From assembly GCA_003600225.1 (NCBI GenBank), contig QZFT01000011.1, positions 115,811 through 179,810 of the forward strand: a DNA stretch of 64,000 nt, in the 5' to 3' direction. Positions 34,102 to 43,618 of this stretch are shown piece after piece (position 1 is the stretch's first letter; the number at the start of each line of letters is the position of its first letter). The translations under genes were made by a program, and so were the position numbers. The notes beneath the pieces were generated by a model. It worked only from the letters and a program-made list of their open reading frames with translations. It ran no database searches and was not told where the DNA came from. The DNA comes from Pseudonocardiaceae bacterium YIM PH 21723. Its GTDB lineage: Bacteria > Actinomycetota > Actinomycetes > Mycobacteriales > Pseudonocardiaceae.

Positions 34102-35618
34102 GCCTTCGCTCCAGGAACGGGCAGGCCGTCGGCCTGGCAGGTCGGATCGTTCGCCGGGACCTTGCCGTCGATCAGGTAGGCCTCGACGATCTCGTTCGCG
34201 CACTGGTTCTCCGCCGTGGCGTAACCGCCGTGGTCGCCCTCGCCCTTGATGCGCAGCAGCCGGGAGCCGGCGAACCCGCGGTGTGCGTCCTCGGCGAGCT
34301 TCGCCGGGGTGGCCGGATCGAGTTCGTTCTGCACCATGAGCACCGGTGGCACACCCCGGCCGTCCGGCCTCTTCATGGTCAATGCCGGCCGCTGCCAGGA
34401 GAAACAGTTCTGCCGGATGCCCGCCCCGCCGACCAGGGGATACTTGCGGGCCCATTCGCCGGATTTGCGCACGGCGTCCTCGTCGGTGCCCCGCCACCGG
34501 GTGTCGTTGCACATGATCGCGGTCGCGGTGGCGAACTCCGCACCCTCGCCGAGCGACTTCACCAGCTTCGGCATGTCCACTGTGGATCGGGCACCGTCGA
34601 CCAGGTTGTTCAGCCCGGCCAGAAACTCGCCCAGGGCGGCGAACCGCCGCTTGCCGTACAGGGCGGTGCCGATCGCGTTGTCCAGATCGATCGCGTGGAA
34701 ATCCTGGCCGTTCACCTGCACCGGCTTCGTCGCCAGTGCCGCGCGCAGCCGTTCGTAGTTCTGCCGGACCGCCTCGTCCTTGGTGCCCTGGTGGTAGAGG
34801 TGGTCGTACTTCGCCAGCCAGGGCACCAGCTGCTCGCGGTACCGGCGCTCGAACCCTTCCGGCTGCGCGTCGAAGGTCTTCTGCCACGGGGCGGTGAAGT
34901 CGGCATTGGAGTCCAGCACGAATCGGCCGACGCGCTGCGGGAAGTAGGTCGCGTAGTAGGCGCCGATCCAGCTGCCGCCGGAGTAGCCGACGTAATTGAT
35001 CTTCTCCGCGCCGAGCAGGGCGCGGATCAGGTCGTAGTCCTTGACGGTCTGCTCGGTGTTCACGAACTTGCCGAACTCACCGGATTTCACCTGGCAGTAC
35101 CGGCTCTGCAACCGGGTGCTGTCCAGCATCAGGTCGATAGTGCCCTGGCTGCGATCCCGGTAGTCCAGCTCGGCGCCGAGGTTCGCACCCGCGCCGCAGG
35201 CGACGTTGGTGCTGGCGCCGGTGCCCCGTACGTCGATGCCGATGATGTCGTGGCTGTCGACCAGCGCGGTGCGCTTGAAGTAGTCGAACAGCGCCGGGGT
35301 GTCCCTGCCGGCTCCACCGGGGCCGCCGGGGTTGGTGAACAGCACCTGCTTGGCGTTCTTGCCCTTGCGCCTGCTGATCGCCACGGTGATGTCCTTGCCG
35401 GAACCGGGGTTGTTCCAGTCCATCGGCGCGGTGACCATGGTGCATTCCAGGTGCTGGTGGTCGGGGAAGTCGGGATTCTCGATCACACACCTGCCCCAGT
35501 TCAGCTTCTGCTGGCTGTACTTCTGCGGTATCGGTGCGGCTGCGGCCGGCAGGACGGCCAGCAGGCTGAGCGGCATGCTGATCGCCGCTGCGACGGCCAG
35601 GGCCTTCGCGATCTTCAT
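34098..35618 (-). CDS. Secreted alpha/beta hydrolase, SlpD/E-like, copy 2
   Basis: 506 residues with signal MKIAKALAVAAAISMPLSLL and mature start PIPQKYSQQKLNWGRC. Catalytic features: NPGGPGG, RGTGASTNVACGAG, nucleophile in VGYSGGSWIGA, Asp in QNELDPATP, His in GEGDHGGYA. The AENQC segment replaces the GNPC of most copies. ATG 35618 has GGGGGA upstream. A perfect 15-base hairpin sits just upstream of its ribosome site and separates it from copy 3. It is translationally coupled to copy 1. Confidence 0.92.
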   Translation of the reverse strand: MKIAKALAVAAAISMPLSLLAVLPAAAAPIPQKYSQQKLNWGRCVIENPDFPDHQHLECTMVTAPMDWNNPGSGKDITVAISRRKGKNAKQVLFTNPGGPGGAGRDTPALFDYFKRTALVDSHDIIGIDVRGTGASTNVACGAGANLGAELDYRDRSQGTIDLMLDSTRLQSRYCQVKSGEFGKFVNTEQTVKDYDLIRALLGAEKINYVGYSGGSWIGAYYATYFPQRVGRFVLDSNADFTAPWQKTFDAQPEGFERRYREQLVPWLAKYDHLYHQGTKDEAVRQNYERLRAALATKPVQVNGQDFHAIDLDNAIGTALYGKRRFAALGEFLAGLNNLVDGARSTVDMPKLVKSLGEGAEFATATAIMCNDTRWRGTDEDAVRKSGEWARKYPLVGGAGIRQNCFSWQRPALTMKRPDGRGVPPVLMVQNELDPATPAKLAEDAHRGFAGSRLLRIKGEGDHGGYATAENQCANEIVEAYLIDGKVPANDPTCQADGLPVPGAKA

Positions 35619-35634
35619 CAATTCCCCCAAACAA

Positions 35635-35668
35635 GAATCGAGGTGCGCCGGCTGGCGCACCTCGATTC
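35635..35668 (-). terminator. Hairpin between hydrolase copies 3 and 2
   Basis: GAATCGAGGTGCGCC and its exact complement with loop GGCT. It lies 17 bases before the copy 2 start, so it could terminate copy 3 transcripts or act as an attenuator in the copy 2 leader. Confidence 0.65.
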
Positions 35669-35733
35669 CATCTCCTCGGCCGCTCATGGCGCGTCCGTCC
35701 ACAAGCGAATGTTCTTTAGTGCCAAGGAGTTAC

Positions 35734-37314
35734 TCAGTACTGGGGTAGCGTCCCCGACGCTGCCGTCACGACCGCCAAGGTGGCCAGCAGACTGTTCGAG
35801 CCGTCCGCGTCCGGCGCGGGCAGGCCGACGCCCTGGCACTCCAGATCCCCGGCCGGGACCTTGCCGTCGATCAGGTAAGCGTCCACAGTGGAATCGACGC
35901 ACGGGTTCCCGCCCGCGTAGATGGCGTGGTCACCCTCGTTGCGCACCCGCAGCATCCGGGAACCGGCGAAGTTCCGATGTGCCTTCTCCGCCACCACATT
36001 GCTGGTCGCCGGGTCGTTGTCCGCCTGCACCATCAGCACCGGCGGGACGCCCTTGCCGTCCGGCTTCTTCATGGTGAGCGCGGGGCGCTGCCAGGTCAGG
36101 CAGGGCTGGCGGATCTTGGCGTAGCCGGCGAGGGGGTACTTGCGACCGGATTCCCCGGACTTGCGGACGGCGTCGTCCTCGTTCCCCTTCCAGGGGGTGT
36201 CGTTGCACAGGATGTGGAAGAACGTGCCGATCTCCCCGTCCGGGCCCGTGGTGCCGGTCCGGCGCAGCTGAGTGGACAGTTCGGCGATCCGGTCGGTGGA
36301 ACGGGCCCCGTTCAGCTGGTTCAGCAGTTCACCGGTGGCCGGGAACTTCCCCTTGTCGTACATCGCGCCGATGATCGAGTAGTCCAGTTCGAGGGGGCCG
36401 AAGGTGTTGCCCGCCAACTGGATCGGCTTCTTGGCCAGCTCGGCCCGCAGCCGCTCGTAGTTCTGCTCGACGGCCGCGGCGGTCGTGCCCTGGTGGAAGC
36501 GGTCGTCGTACTTGGCCGCCCACGGCGCGAAGTCCTGCCGGTAGCGGCGCTGCATGGATTCCGGCTGGGCGTCGAAGGTCTGCTGCCACGGGCTGGTGAA
36601 GTCGGTGTTGGAGTCCAGTACGAACCTGCCGACCCGGTTCGGGAAGTAGGTGGCGTAGTAGGCGCCGAGCCAGGTGCCGCCGGAGTAGCCGACGTAGTTC
36701 ACCTTCTCGGCGCCGAGCAGGCCGCGGACGAGGTCGTAGTCCTTGACCACCTGCTCGGTGTTCGTGAACTTGCCCAGCTCGCCGGATTTGACCTGGCAGT
36801 ACCGGCCCATCAGCCGAGTGGAGTCCAGCAGCAGGTCGATGTTGCCCTCGCTGCGGTCCCGGTAGTCCAGTTCCTGGCCGACGCCGGCGCCCGCCCCGCA
36901 GGTGACGTTGCTGCTGCCGCCGGTGCCGCGCATGTCAAGGCCGATGACATCGTGGCTGTCCAGCAGGTTGTCCTTGTGTATCCGCAGCATGGCGAGGGGC
37001 AGGGTGCGGCCCTCGCCGCCGGGCCCGCCGGGGTTGGTGAACAGGGTGTTCTTGGCGTTCTTGCCCTTGAGCCTGCTGATCGCGACGGCGATGTTCTTGC
37101 CATTGCCCGGGTTGTTCCAGTCCAGTGGCGCGGTGACCTTGGCGCATTCCAGCTTGTCGCTGCCGGCGGGCAGGCCGTCGGGAACCGTGCTGAAACAGGG
37201 CTTCCAGTCGAGCTTCTGCTGGGTGTAGCTGTCCGGTACCGGGGCTGCGGCGGCCGGTAAGGCCGTCACCAGGGTGGCTGTCAGCGCCATGGCTGTGGCT
37301 AGGGCGATTTTCAT
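35734..37314 (-). CDS. Secreted alpha/beta hydrolase, SlpD/E-like, copy 3
   Basis: 526 residues with signal MKIALATAMALTATLVTALP and mature PVPDSYTQQKLDWKPC. Active-site blocks are NPGGPGG, MRGTGGSSNVTCGAG, VGYSGGTWLGA, Asp in QADNDPATS and His in NEGDHAIYAGGNPC. The C-terminus extends about 20 residues beyond most copies with a hydrophobic LLATLAVVTAASG stretch. That stretch might be a weak membrane or wall anchor. It has its own upstream copy of the 29-base motif found at several gene junctions in this array. Confidence 0.92.
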   Translation of the reverse strand: MKIALATAMALTATLVTALPAAAAPVPDSYTQQKLDWKPCFSTVPDGLPAGSDKLECAKVTAPLDWNNPGNGKNIAVAISRLKGKNAKNTLFTNPGGPGGEGRTLPLAMLRIHKDNLLDSHDVIGLDMRGTGGSSNVTCGAGAGVGQELDYRDRSEGNIDLLLDSTRLMGRYCQVKSGELGKFTNTEQVVKDYDLVRGLLGAEKVNYVGYSGGTWLGAYYATYFPNRVGRFVLDSNTDFTSPWQQTFDAQPESMQRRYRQDFAPWAAKYDDRFHQGTTAAAVEQNYERLRAELAKKPIQLAGNTFGPLELDYSIIGAMYDKGKFPATGELLNQLNGARSTDRIAELSTQLRRTGTTGPDGEIGTFFHILCNDTPWKGNEDDAVRKSGESGRKYPLAGYAKIRQPCLTWQRPALTMKKPDGKGVPPVLMVQADNDPATSNVVAEKAHRNFAGSRMLRVRNEGDHAIYAGGNPCVDSTVDAYLIDGKVPAGDLECQGVGLPAPDADGSNSLLATLAVVTAASGTLPQY

Positions 37315-37359
37315 GGCTCCAGCACACCCCGGTGACGGCTCAGCAGACGTCCGTCCGCA

Positions 37360-37388
37360 AGCGAATCCCGTTTAGTACCAAGGAACTA
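37360..37388 (-). promoter_or_regulatory. Conserved inter-hydrolase motif (one of four)
   Basis: Reading with the genes, TAGTTCCTTGGTACTAAACG followed by GGATTCGCT begins with the stop codon of copy 4 and lies 46-74 bases before the start of copy 3. The same sequence, with few changes, is at 38905-38933 (before copy 4) and 35703-35731 (before copy 2), and in part at 41928-41953 (before copy 6). Position and conservation suggest a shared promoter or operator, or sequence carried along in the duplications. Confidence 0.45.
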
Positions 37389-38858
37389 GGGCGTCGGGAG
37401 TCCGGTGCCCTTACAGCTGAGATCGGTGGCCGGCACCTTGTCGTCGATCAGGTACTGCTCGACGTGGTCGTTCACGCAGGCGTTGTCGTTCCCGTAAGCG
37501 CCGTGATCGCCTTCACCGGTCACTCGCAACATCCGGGAACCGGCGAACTCCCGGTGCGCCTTCTCCGCCAGCTCGGTGCTGGTCGCCGGGTCGCGCTCGT
37601 TCTGCACCATCAGCACCGGCGGAACCCCCTTGCCGTCCGGGTGCTTGAGCTGCACCGGCGACCGCTTCCAGCCGGTGCAGCTCAGCACGATCTTGCTGTA
37701 GCCGACCAGCGGGTACCTGTGGCCGTCCTCCCCGCTCTGCCGGATCAGATCGTCCTCGCTGCCCGGCCACGGCATGTCGTTGCACATCAACGAATACATC
37801 GCCGCGACCATCGAATCGGAGTAGACCGCGTCCGTCTGCGCGGAGAACTGGGCGAGCCGGTCCGCCTTGCCCGTGTTCAGCTCGGCCAGTCCCGCGCCGA
37901 GCTCAGGGAAGGCGCTCTTGGCGTACATCACCGTCTTGATGACCGCGTCGAAAGTCGCCGGGCCGAACGGCTTGCCCGCCACGGTCAGTGGCGCCTTGGC
38001 CAGCCCCGCCCGGAGCCTCTCGTAGTTGCTACGGGCTTCTTCGGCCGTCTTGCCCTGGTGATAGATGGCGTCATATTTCGCTACCCAGGGCAGGAAGTCC
38101 TCGCGGTACCGGCGTTCGAAGGCTGCGGACTGGGCATCGGACGTCTCCTTCCAGGTGCCGGTGAACCCGGTGTTGGAGTCCAGCACGAACCGGCCCACCC
38201 GCTGCGGGAAGTAGGTGGCGTAGTAGGCGCCGTACCAGGTTCCGCCGGAGTATCCGACATAGTTGATCTTGTCGGCGCCGAGGACCTGGCGGATCAGGTC
38301 GTAGTCCTTGACGATCTGCTCGGTGTTCACGAACTTGCCCAGCTCGCCGGACTTCACCTGGCAGTACTGCCTGCTCAGCCGGGCACTGTCCAGCAGCAGG
38401 TCGATATTGCCCTCGCTGCGATCCCTGGCGTCCAGGTCCCAGCCGAGTAGGGCCTGGCCGCCGCAGCTCAGCGGATTGCTCGCGCCGGTGCCCCTGGTGT
38501 CGATGCCGTAGATGTCGTGACTGTCCCGTAGCCGGTCCCGGCCCGCGAAGGTCAGCGGCGTGCTGCGTCCCTCCACGCCGGGACCACCGGGGTTGGTGAA
38601 CAGCACCTTGGGGTTGGGGTTCTTGCTCTTCAGCCGGCTGATCGCCAGCTGGATGTCCTTGCCCTGGCCCGCGTTGTTCCAGTTCAGTGGCGCGGTGACC
38701 GTCGCGCACTCCAGCTGCTTCAGTTCCTCGGTGGCACACGGTGCCCAGGTGAGTTTCTGCTGGGCGTAGCGATCGGGGACCTGCGGGGTGGCGGCCGCCG
38801 GGACTGCGGTGAGCAGGCTCGCCGTCAGCGCGGCGGCCACCATGGTCGCGATTCTCAT
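37386..38858 (-). CDS. Secreted alpha/beta hydrolase, SlpD/E-like, copy 4
   Basis: 490 residues, signal MRIATMVAAALTASLLTAVP, mature TPQVPDRYAQQKLTWAPC. NPGGPG, TRGTGASNPLSCGG, nucleophile Ser in VGYSGGTWYGA, Asp in QNERDPATS, His in GEGDHGAYGNDNAC. It is closest to copy 5: both have TPQVPDRYA after the signal, KSKNPxPKVLFTNPGGPG, and the insert YGIDTRGTGASNP. Together they form a recent duplicate pair. Confidence 0.92.
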   Translation of the reverse strand: MRIATMVAAALTASLLTAVPAAATPQVPDRYAQQKLTWAPCATEELKQLECATVTAPLNWNNAGQGKDIQLAISRLKSKNPNPKVLFTNPGGPGVEGRSTPLTFAGRDRLRDSHDIYGIDTRGTGASNPLSCGGQALLGWDLDARDRSEGNIDLLLDSARLSRQYCQVKSGELGKFVNTEQIVKDYDLIRQVLGADKINYVGYSGGTWYGAYYATYFPQRVGRFVLDSNTGFTGTWKETSDAQSAAFERRYREDFLPWVAKYDAIYHQGKTAEEARSNYERLRAGLAKAPLTVAGKPFGPATFDAVIKTVMYAKSAFPELGAGLAELNTGKADRLAQFSAQTDAVYSDSMVAAMYSLMCNDMPWPGSEDDLIRQSGEDGHRYPLVGYSKIVLSCTGWKRSPVQLKHPDGKGVPPVLMVQNERDPATSTELAEKAHREFAGSRMLRVTGEGDHGAYGNDNACVNDHVEQYLIDDKVPATDLSCKGTGLPTP

Positions 38859-38930
38859 GTACTCGATGACACCCGGTCTCCCCCTGCGCGGGCGTCGTTC
38901 CGGGAGCGAATCCTGTTTAGTGCCAACGAA

Positions 38931-40400
38931 CTAGGGCTGCGGGAGTCCGGTTCCCTTGCAGCTGAGGTCGGCGGCCGGCACCTTGTCGTCGATCAGGTAC
39001 TGCTCGACGATGTCGTCCGCACACGGGTTGCCGGCCAGCGCGTAGATGCCGTGATCGCCCTCCTCGGTGATCCGCAGCATCCGGGAACCGGCGAACTCCC
39101 GATGTGCCTTCTCCGCCAGCGCGGTGTTGGTGGCCGGGTCGTGGTCGCTCTGCACCATGAGCACCGGCGGCACGCCCTTGCCGTCCGGGTGCTTCAGCTT
39201 CACCGGCGGCCGCTTCCAGCCGTGGCAGCTCTGCACGATCTTGGTGTAGCCGATCAGCGGGTACTTGCGGCCGTTCTCACCGGATTCCCGGATCAGGTCG
39301 TCTTCGCTGCCCGGCCACGGCATGTCGTTGCACAACACGGAGAACAGGGTCGCGAGCATCGGCTCCGGGTAGGCCGTCACCGCGGCGATCGCGGCCAGCT
39401 TGTCCGCCTTGCCCTCGTTCAGCTCGGCCAGTCCCGCGGCGAGGTTGGTAAAGGACTGCTTGTGGTAAAGCGCCTGGACGATGACGCCGTCCAGGTCCGT
39501 GGGGCCGAACGGCTTGCCGTTCGGGGTCAGTGGCTTCGCGACCAGCCCCGCGCGCAGTTTCTCGTAGTTGCTACGGGCGTCTTCAGCTGTCTTGCCCTGG
39601 TGGTAGATGGCGTCATACTTCGCTACCCAGGGCAGGAAGTCCTCGCGGAACCGGCGCTCGAAAGCCTCGGGCTGGCCGCCGAAACTCTGCTTCCAGTCGC
39701 CGGTGAAGTAGGTGTTGGAGTCCAGCACGAATCGGCCGGTGTGCTGCGGAAAGTAGGTGGCGTAGTAGGCGCCGTACCAGGTGCCACCGGAGTATCCGAC
39801 GTAATTGATCTTGTCGGCGCCGAGGACCTGGCGGATCAGGTCGTAGTCCTTGACGATCTGTTCGGTGTTCACGAACTTGCCCAGTTCACCGGACTTCACC
39901 TGGCAGTACTCGCGGCCGAGGCGGGCGCTGTCCAGCATCAGGTCGAGGTTGCCGTCGCTGTGATCCCTGGGATCCAGTTCCCAGCCGAGGGTGGCCTGGC
40001 CGCCGCAGTTCATCGGGTTGCTGGCCCCGGTGCCCCGGGTGTCGATGCCGTAGATGTCGTGGGTCGCGGTCAGCCGCTCGCGCTTGAGGTAGGCGTACGG
40101 CAGGGTGCGCCCCTCGCCACCGGGGCCACCCGGGTTGGTGAACAGCACCTTCGGTGTGGGGTTCTTGCTCTTCAGCCGGCTGATGGCGAGGGTGATGTCC
40201 TTGCCCTGGCCCGCGTTGTTCCAGTCCAGCGGGACGGTGACCGTCGCGCACTCCAGTCCGGGCAGCTTGTCGGCGGGACAGGGCGCCCAGCCGAGCTGCT
40301 GGTGTGCGTAGCGATCGGGCACCTGTGGCGTTGCGGCCGCCGGTAGGGCGGTGAGCAGGCTCGCCGTCAACGCGGCGGCCGTTATCGTCGCGATTCTCAT
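38931..40400 (-). CDS. Secreted alpha/beta hydrolase, SlpD/E-like, copy 5
   Basis: 489 residues from ATG 40400 (the GTG at 40424 adds eight residues before the signal). Signal MRIATITAAALTASLLTALP, mature TPQVPDRYAHQQLGWAPC. Active site: NPGGPGG, TRGTGASNPMNCGG, VGYSGGTWYGA, Asp in QSDHDPATN, His in EEGDHGIYALAGNPC. Neither start has a good ribosome site. The near-identity to copy 4 in the first 30 residues and around the active site marks tandem duplication. Confidence 0.91.
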   Translation of the reverse strand: MRIATITAAALTASLLTALPAAATPQVPDRYAHQQLGWAPCPADKLPGLECATVTVPLDWNNAGQGKDITLAISRLKSKNPTPKVLFTNPGGPGGEGRTLPYAYLKRERLTATHDIYGIDTRGTGASNPMNCGGQATLGWELDPRDHSDGNLDLMLDSARLGREYCQVKSGELGKFVNTEQIVKDYDLIRQVLGADKINYVGYSGGTWYGAYYATYFPQHTGRFVLDSNTYFTGDWKQSFGGQPEAFERRFREDFLPWVAKYDAIYHQGKTAEDARSNYEKLRAGLVAKPLTPNGKPFGPTDLDGVIVQALYHKQSFTNLAAGLAELNEGKADKLAAIAAVTAYPEPMLATLFSVLCNDMPWPGSEDDLIRESGENGRKYPLIGYTKIVQSCHGWKRPPVKLKHPDGKGVPPVLMVQSDHDPATNTALAEKAHREFAGSRMLRITEEGDHGIYALAGNPCADDIVEQYLIDDKVPAADLSCKGTGLPQP

Positions 40401-40472
40401 GAGGACAATGACAATGAGTGTCACGCTGCGCGGGCGTCCGACCTTGAGGGCCGGTTCACTAGTTCCCGGGGA

Positions 40473-41852
40473 CTACGGCAGCGGCATGCCCGAGCAACTT
40501 TCGTCGTGCGCCGGAACTCTTTCGTCAACGAGGAAGGCCTCGACCTTGGCGTCCACACAGGGATTGCCCGTCGCGTAGACGCCGTGGCCGCCGGGGCCGG
40601 TGACTCGCAGCATCCGCGAGCCGGCGAATCCACGATGGGCCCGCTCAGCCTCCTTGATCCCGGTCGCCGGGTCGTGCTCGTTCTGCACCATGAGCACCGG
40701 CGGCACGCCTCGGCCGGTCGGCTTCTTCAACGTCAGCGGTGGTCGTTCCCAGCCGAAACAGTGCTGCTTGGTGAGTGCCCAGCCCGCCAGGGGGTACCGG
40801 CTGCCGCGGTCTTCCGCGGTGCGCAGGTGCGCGTCCTCGTCGCCCTGCCACGGGGTGTCGTTGCACATGGTCGCGCGCAGGGTGGCCGGCTCCGAGTCCG
40901 GCGTCGAGTCCCCGGTCAGGCCGGCGAGCTGATCCCGGAGCAGCGCGCCCAGTCCGGGGAAGCTCGCGTTGCTGTACATGGCGCGGAAGATCGCATCGTC
41001 CAGCGCGGTGGCCTTGTCCTTGGACCTGGCCCGGAGCCGCTCGTAGTTTCTGCGGGCCTCTTCGGCCGTCTTGCCCTGGTGGTAGACGGCGTCATTCTTC
41101 GCCAGCCAGGGCAGGAAATCCGCCCGGAAGCGCAGCTCGAAGGACTCCGCCTGCCCGTAGAGGCTCCGCTGCCAGCTGTCGGTGAAGTCCACGTTGGAGT
41201 CGAGCACGAATCTGCCCACCCGCTGCGGGAAGTAGGTGGCGTAGTGGGCGCCGAGCCAGGTACCTGCCGAGTAGCCCAGGTAATTGATCTTCTCCGCTTT
41301 CAGCAGGGTACGGATCAGATCGAGATCCTTGACGGTCTGCTCGGTGTTCACGAACCTGCCGAGCTCACCGGATCTCACCTGGCAGTACCGGTTGATCAGC
41401 CGGCCGGAGTCCAGCAACAGGTCGATGTTCCCCGCGCTGCGATCGCGGGTGTCCAGTTCACCGCCGAGGCCCGTTTGCCCACCGCAGCCGAGGCTGGTGC
41501 TCCGGCCGGTACCGCGCACGTCGATGCCGATGATGTCGTGGCTGTCCCGCAGGGCCTTCTTGTCCAGGAACATCAGCGGCATGTCCAGGCCCGCGACACC
41601 GGGACCGCCGGGGTTGGTGAACAGCACGTTCTTCGCGTTCTTGCCCTGCAGCCTGCTGATCGCGACGGTGATGTCCCGGCCCGGGTTGTTCCAGTCCAGC
41701 GGCGCGGTCACGTTCGCGCATTCCAGCTTCCCGCCGGAACACGAGGTCCAGCTGAGTTCCTGCTGTAGGTAGCGGTCAGTGGTGGCGGCTGCGGGCAGGG
41801 CGCCCGCCAGGGCGACGGTCAGGGCCGTCGCCACGGCCAGGGTGGTCTTCAT
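40473..41852 (-). CDS. Secreted alpha/beta hydrolase, SlpD/E-like, copy 6
   Basis: 459 residues from ATG 41852, with AGGGGGA upstream. It is the shortest copy. Signal MKTTLAVATALTVALAGALP, mature TTDRYLQQELSWTSC. Active site: NPGGPGV, RGTGRSTSLGCGG, LGYSAGTWLGA, Asp in QNEHDPATG. The His region reads GPGGHGVYATGNPC, with Gly where the other seven copies have Asp next to the catalytic His (GDH). The lid region is shortened (between REDFLPW-type and LRDQLAG). Substrate range may therefore differ. Confidence 0.91.
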   Translation of the reverse strand: MKTTLAVATALTVALAGALPAAATTDRYLQQELSWTSCSGGKLECANVTAPLDWNNPGRDITVAISRLQGKNAKNVLFTNPGGPGVAGLDMPLMFLDKKALRDSHDIIGIDVRGTGRSTSLGCGGQTGLGGELDTRDRSAGNIDLLLDSGRLINRYCQVRSGELGRFVNTEQTVKDLDLIRTLLKAEKINYLGYSAGTWLGAHYATYFPQRVGRFVLDSNVDFTDSWQRSLYGQAESFELRFRADFLPWLAKNDAVYHQGKTAEEARRNYERLRARSKDKATALDDAIFRAMYSNASFPGLGALLRDQLAGLTGDSTPDSEPATLRATMCNDTPWQGDEDAHLRTAEDRGSRYPLAGWALTKQHCFGWERPPLTLKKPTGRGVPPVLMVQNEHDPATGIKEAERAHRGFAGSRMLRVTGPGGHGVYATGNPCVDAKVEAFLVDERVPAHDESCSGMPLP

Positions 41853-41950
41853 CGGTGTTCCCCCTGTGTGCTCGATGTGCCGTGAGCACACAGGGGGAAC
41901 CCGTCGTCCGGCGTCGGACCTGCGCCTGATCACCGGTTAGTGCCGCCGAA

Positions 41951-43618
41951 CTAGCTGCGCGGCAACGGTCCCACCGCGGTGGTGAGCCGGCGCAGCGCTA
42001 CCAGTGGGTTGGTCGTCCCGGATTCCTGGGTCGGGTCGGGCAGCGGGACGCCCTCGCAGTCCAGGTCCCTGTCCGGCACCGCGTTGTCCAGCAGGTAGGC
42101 GTCCACGATGTCGTCGACGCACTTGTTCGGGCCGACGTAGATGCCGTGGTCACCCTCGTGGTGCACCCGCAACAGGCGGGAACCGGCGAAGTTCCTGTGC
42201 GCGTCCTCGGCGAGTGACGCGTTGGTCGCCGGGTCGTGGTCGGACTGCACCATCAGTACCGAGGGCACGCCTTGGCCGGTGGGCTTGGTCAGGGTGATGT
42301 TCGGGCGCTTCCAGGTGTGGCAGGGGTTGGCCACCTTGCCCCAGCCGCTCAGGGGGTACTGCGGGCCGAGCCTGTCGCTGGCCCGGACCGCCTCCTCCTC
42401 GCCCTGCCACGGGGTGTCGTTGCAGGTGATCGCGAGGAAGGTGGCGACGAACGCGTCGGTGGCGATCGGCTGCAGGCCACGCGGTTCCGGCTGGATCCGG
42501 TCGATCAGCCCGGCCGCCTGGCCTAGCTGGTCGCGGTCCTGCGCGGTGACCGCCCGGTCGGTCGGCTTGCCGGTCAGCTGGTTCAGCAGGTCCAGCACCT
42601 CACCGAGGTTGACGAACGAGGTCTTGCTGTACAGGGAGCTGATGATCACGGCGTCCAGCAGGCCGGAGGTGACGGTCAGGTTCTCGCCGAGCACCAGGGG
42701 CTTGTCCACTAGCCGCTGACGCAGCTTCTCGTAGTTCTGCCTGGTCTGTTCGCCGGTGGTGCCGAAGTGGAACTTCGCGTCGTACTTGGCGACCCAGGGC
42801 AGGAAGTCCTCGCGGAACCGGCGTTCGAAGGCCTGTGGCTGGGCCATGAAAGTCTTCTGGAAGGTGCCGGTGAAGTCGGTGTTGGAGTCCAGCACGAACT
42901 TGTCCACCCGGTTCGGGAAATAGGTCGCGTAGTAGGCGCCCATCCAGGTGCCACCGGAGTAGCCCACCCAGGAGATCTTGTCCTTGCCGAGCACCGCGCG
43001 CAGCAGGTCCAGGTCCTTCACCGTCTGATCGGTGCTGACCAGCCGGCCGAACTCGGCGGAGCGGGTCTGGCAGTACTGCCGTAGCAGCCCGGCGGAGTCC
43101 AGTTGCAGGTCGATGTTGCCCCGGCTGCGGTCGCGTACCTCCAGATCGCTGCCCAGCAGGTTCGACACCCCGGCGCCGCAGGTGACATTGGTGCTGCCGC
43201 CGGTGCCGCGCGGGTCGATGCCGATGATGTCGAACGCGTCCTGCACCCGCTGCTTGCCGAACATCGGGAACAGCAGCGGCAGGGTGCGCCCCGGGCCGCC
43301 GGGGCCACCGGGGTTGGTGAACAGCAGCCGGCCGGCCGGGCCCTTCTCCGGTTGTAGCCTGCTCACCGCGACGGTGATGTCCTTCTTCTCGTCGGACCGG
43401 TTCCAGTCACGGGGCGCGGTCAGGAAGCCGCACTGCAACCGGTCCGCGCCGGGCGGGGAGTTCGGCGGTAACTCGGCGAAACACGGTTGCCAGGTGATTT
43501 TCTGCTGCAGATAGCGGTCGGGCACCGATGCGGAAGGTGCGGCGACCACGGGTGTTGCGCCGGCCACGAGCACGCCGGTGAGGGCGGCCAGGCCGAGGGT
43601 GAGCAGGATTCTGCGCAT
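41951..43618 (-). CDS. Secreted alpha/beta hydrolase, SlpD/E-like, copy 7
   Basis: 555 residues, the longest of the seven contiguous copies and first in the direction of transcription. Signal LLTLGLAALTGVLVAGATP, mature VPDRYLQQKITWQPC. Active site: NPGGPGG, DPRGTGGSTNVTCGAG, nucleophile in VGYSGGTWMGA, Asp in QSDHDPATN, His in HEGDHGIYVGPNKC. An insert of about 30 residues (around TAQDRDQLGQAAGLIDRIQP) enlarges the lid. It lies divergent from the unrecognised secreted protein gene. Confidence 0.92.
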   Translation of the reverse strand: MRRILLTLGLAALTGVLVAGATPVVAAPSASVPDRYLQQKITWQPCFAELPPNSPPGADRLQCGFLTAPRDWNRSDEKKDITVAVSRLQPEKGPAGRLLFTNPGGPGGPGRTLPLLFPMFGKQRVQDAFDIIGIDPRGTGGSTNVTCGAGVSNLLGSDLEVRDRSRGNIDLQLDSAGLLRQYCQTRSAEFGRLVSTDQTVKDLDLLRAVLGKDKISWVGYSGGTWMGAYYATYFPNRVDKFVLDSNTDFTGTFQKTFMAQPQAFERRFREDFLPWVAKYDAKFHFGTTGEQTRQNYEKLRQRLVDKPLVLGENLTVTSGLLDAVIISSLYSKTSFVNLGEVLDLLNQLTGKPTDRAVTAQDRDQLGQAAGLIDRIQPEPRGLQPIATDAFVATFLAITCNDTPWQGEEEAVRASDRLGPQYPLSGWGKVANPCHTWKRPNITLTKPTGQGVPSVLMVQSDHDPATNASLAEDAHRNFAGSRLLRVHHEGDHGIYVGPNKCVDDIVDAYLLDNAVPDRDLDCEGVPLPDPTQESGTTNPLVALRRLTTAVGPLPRS

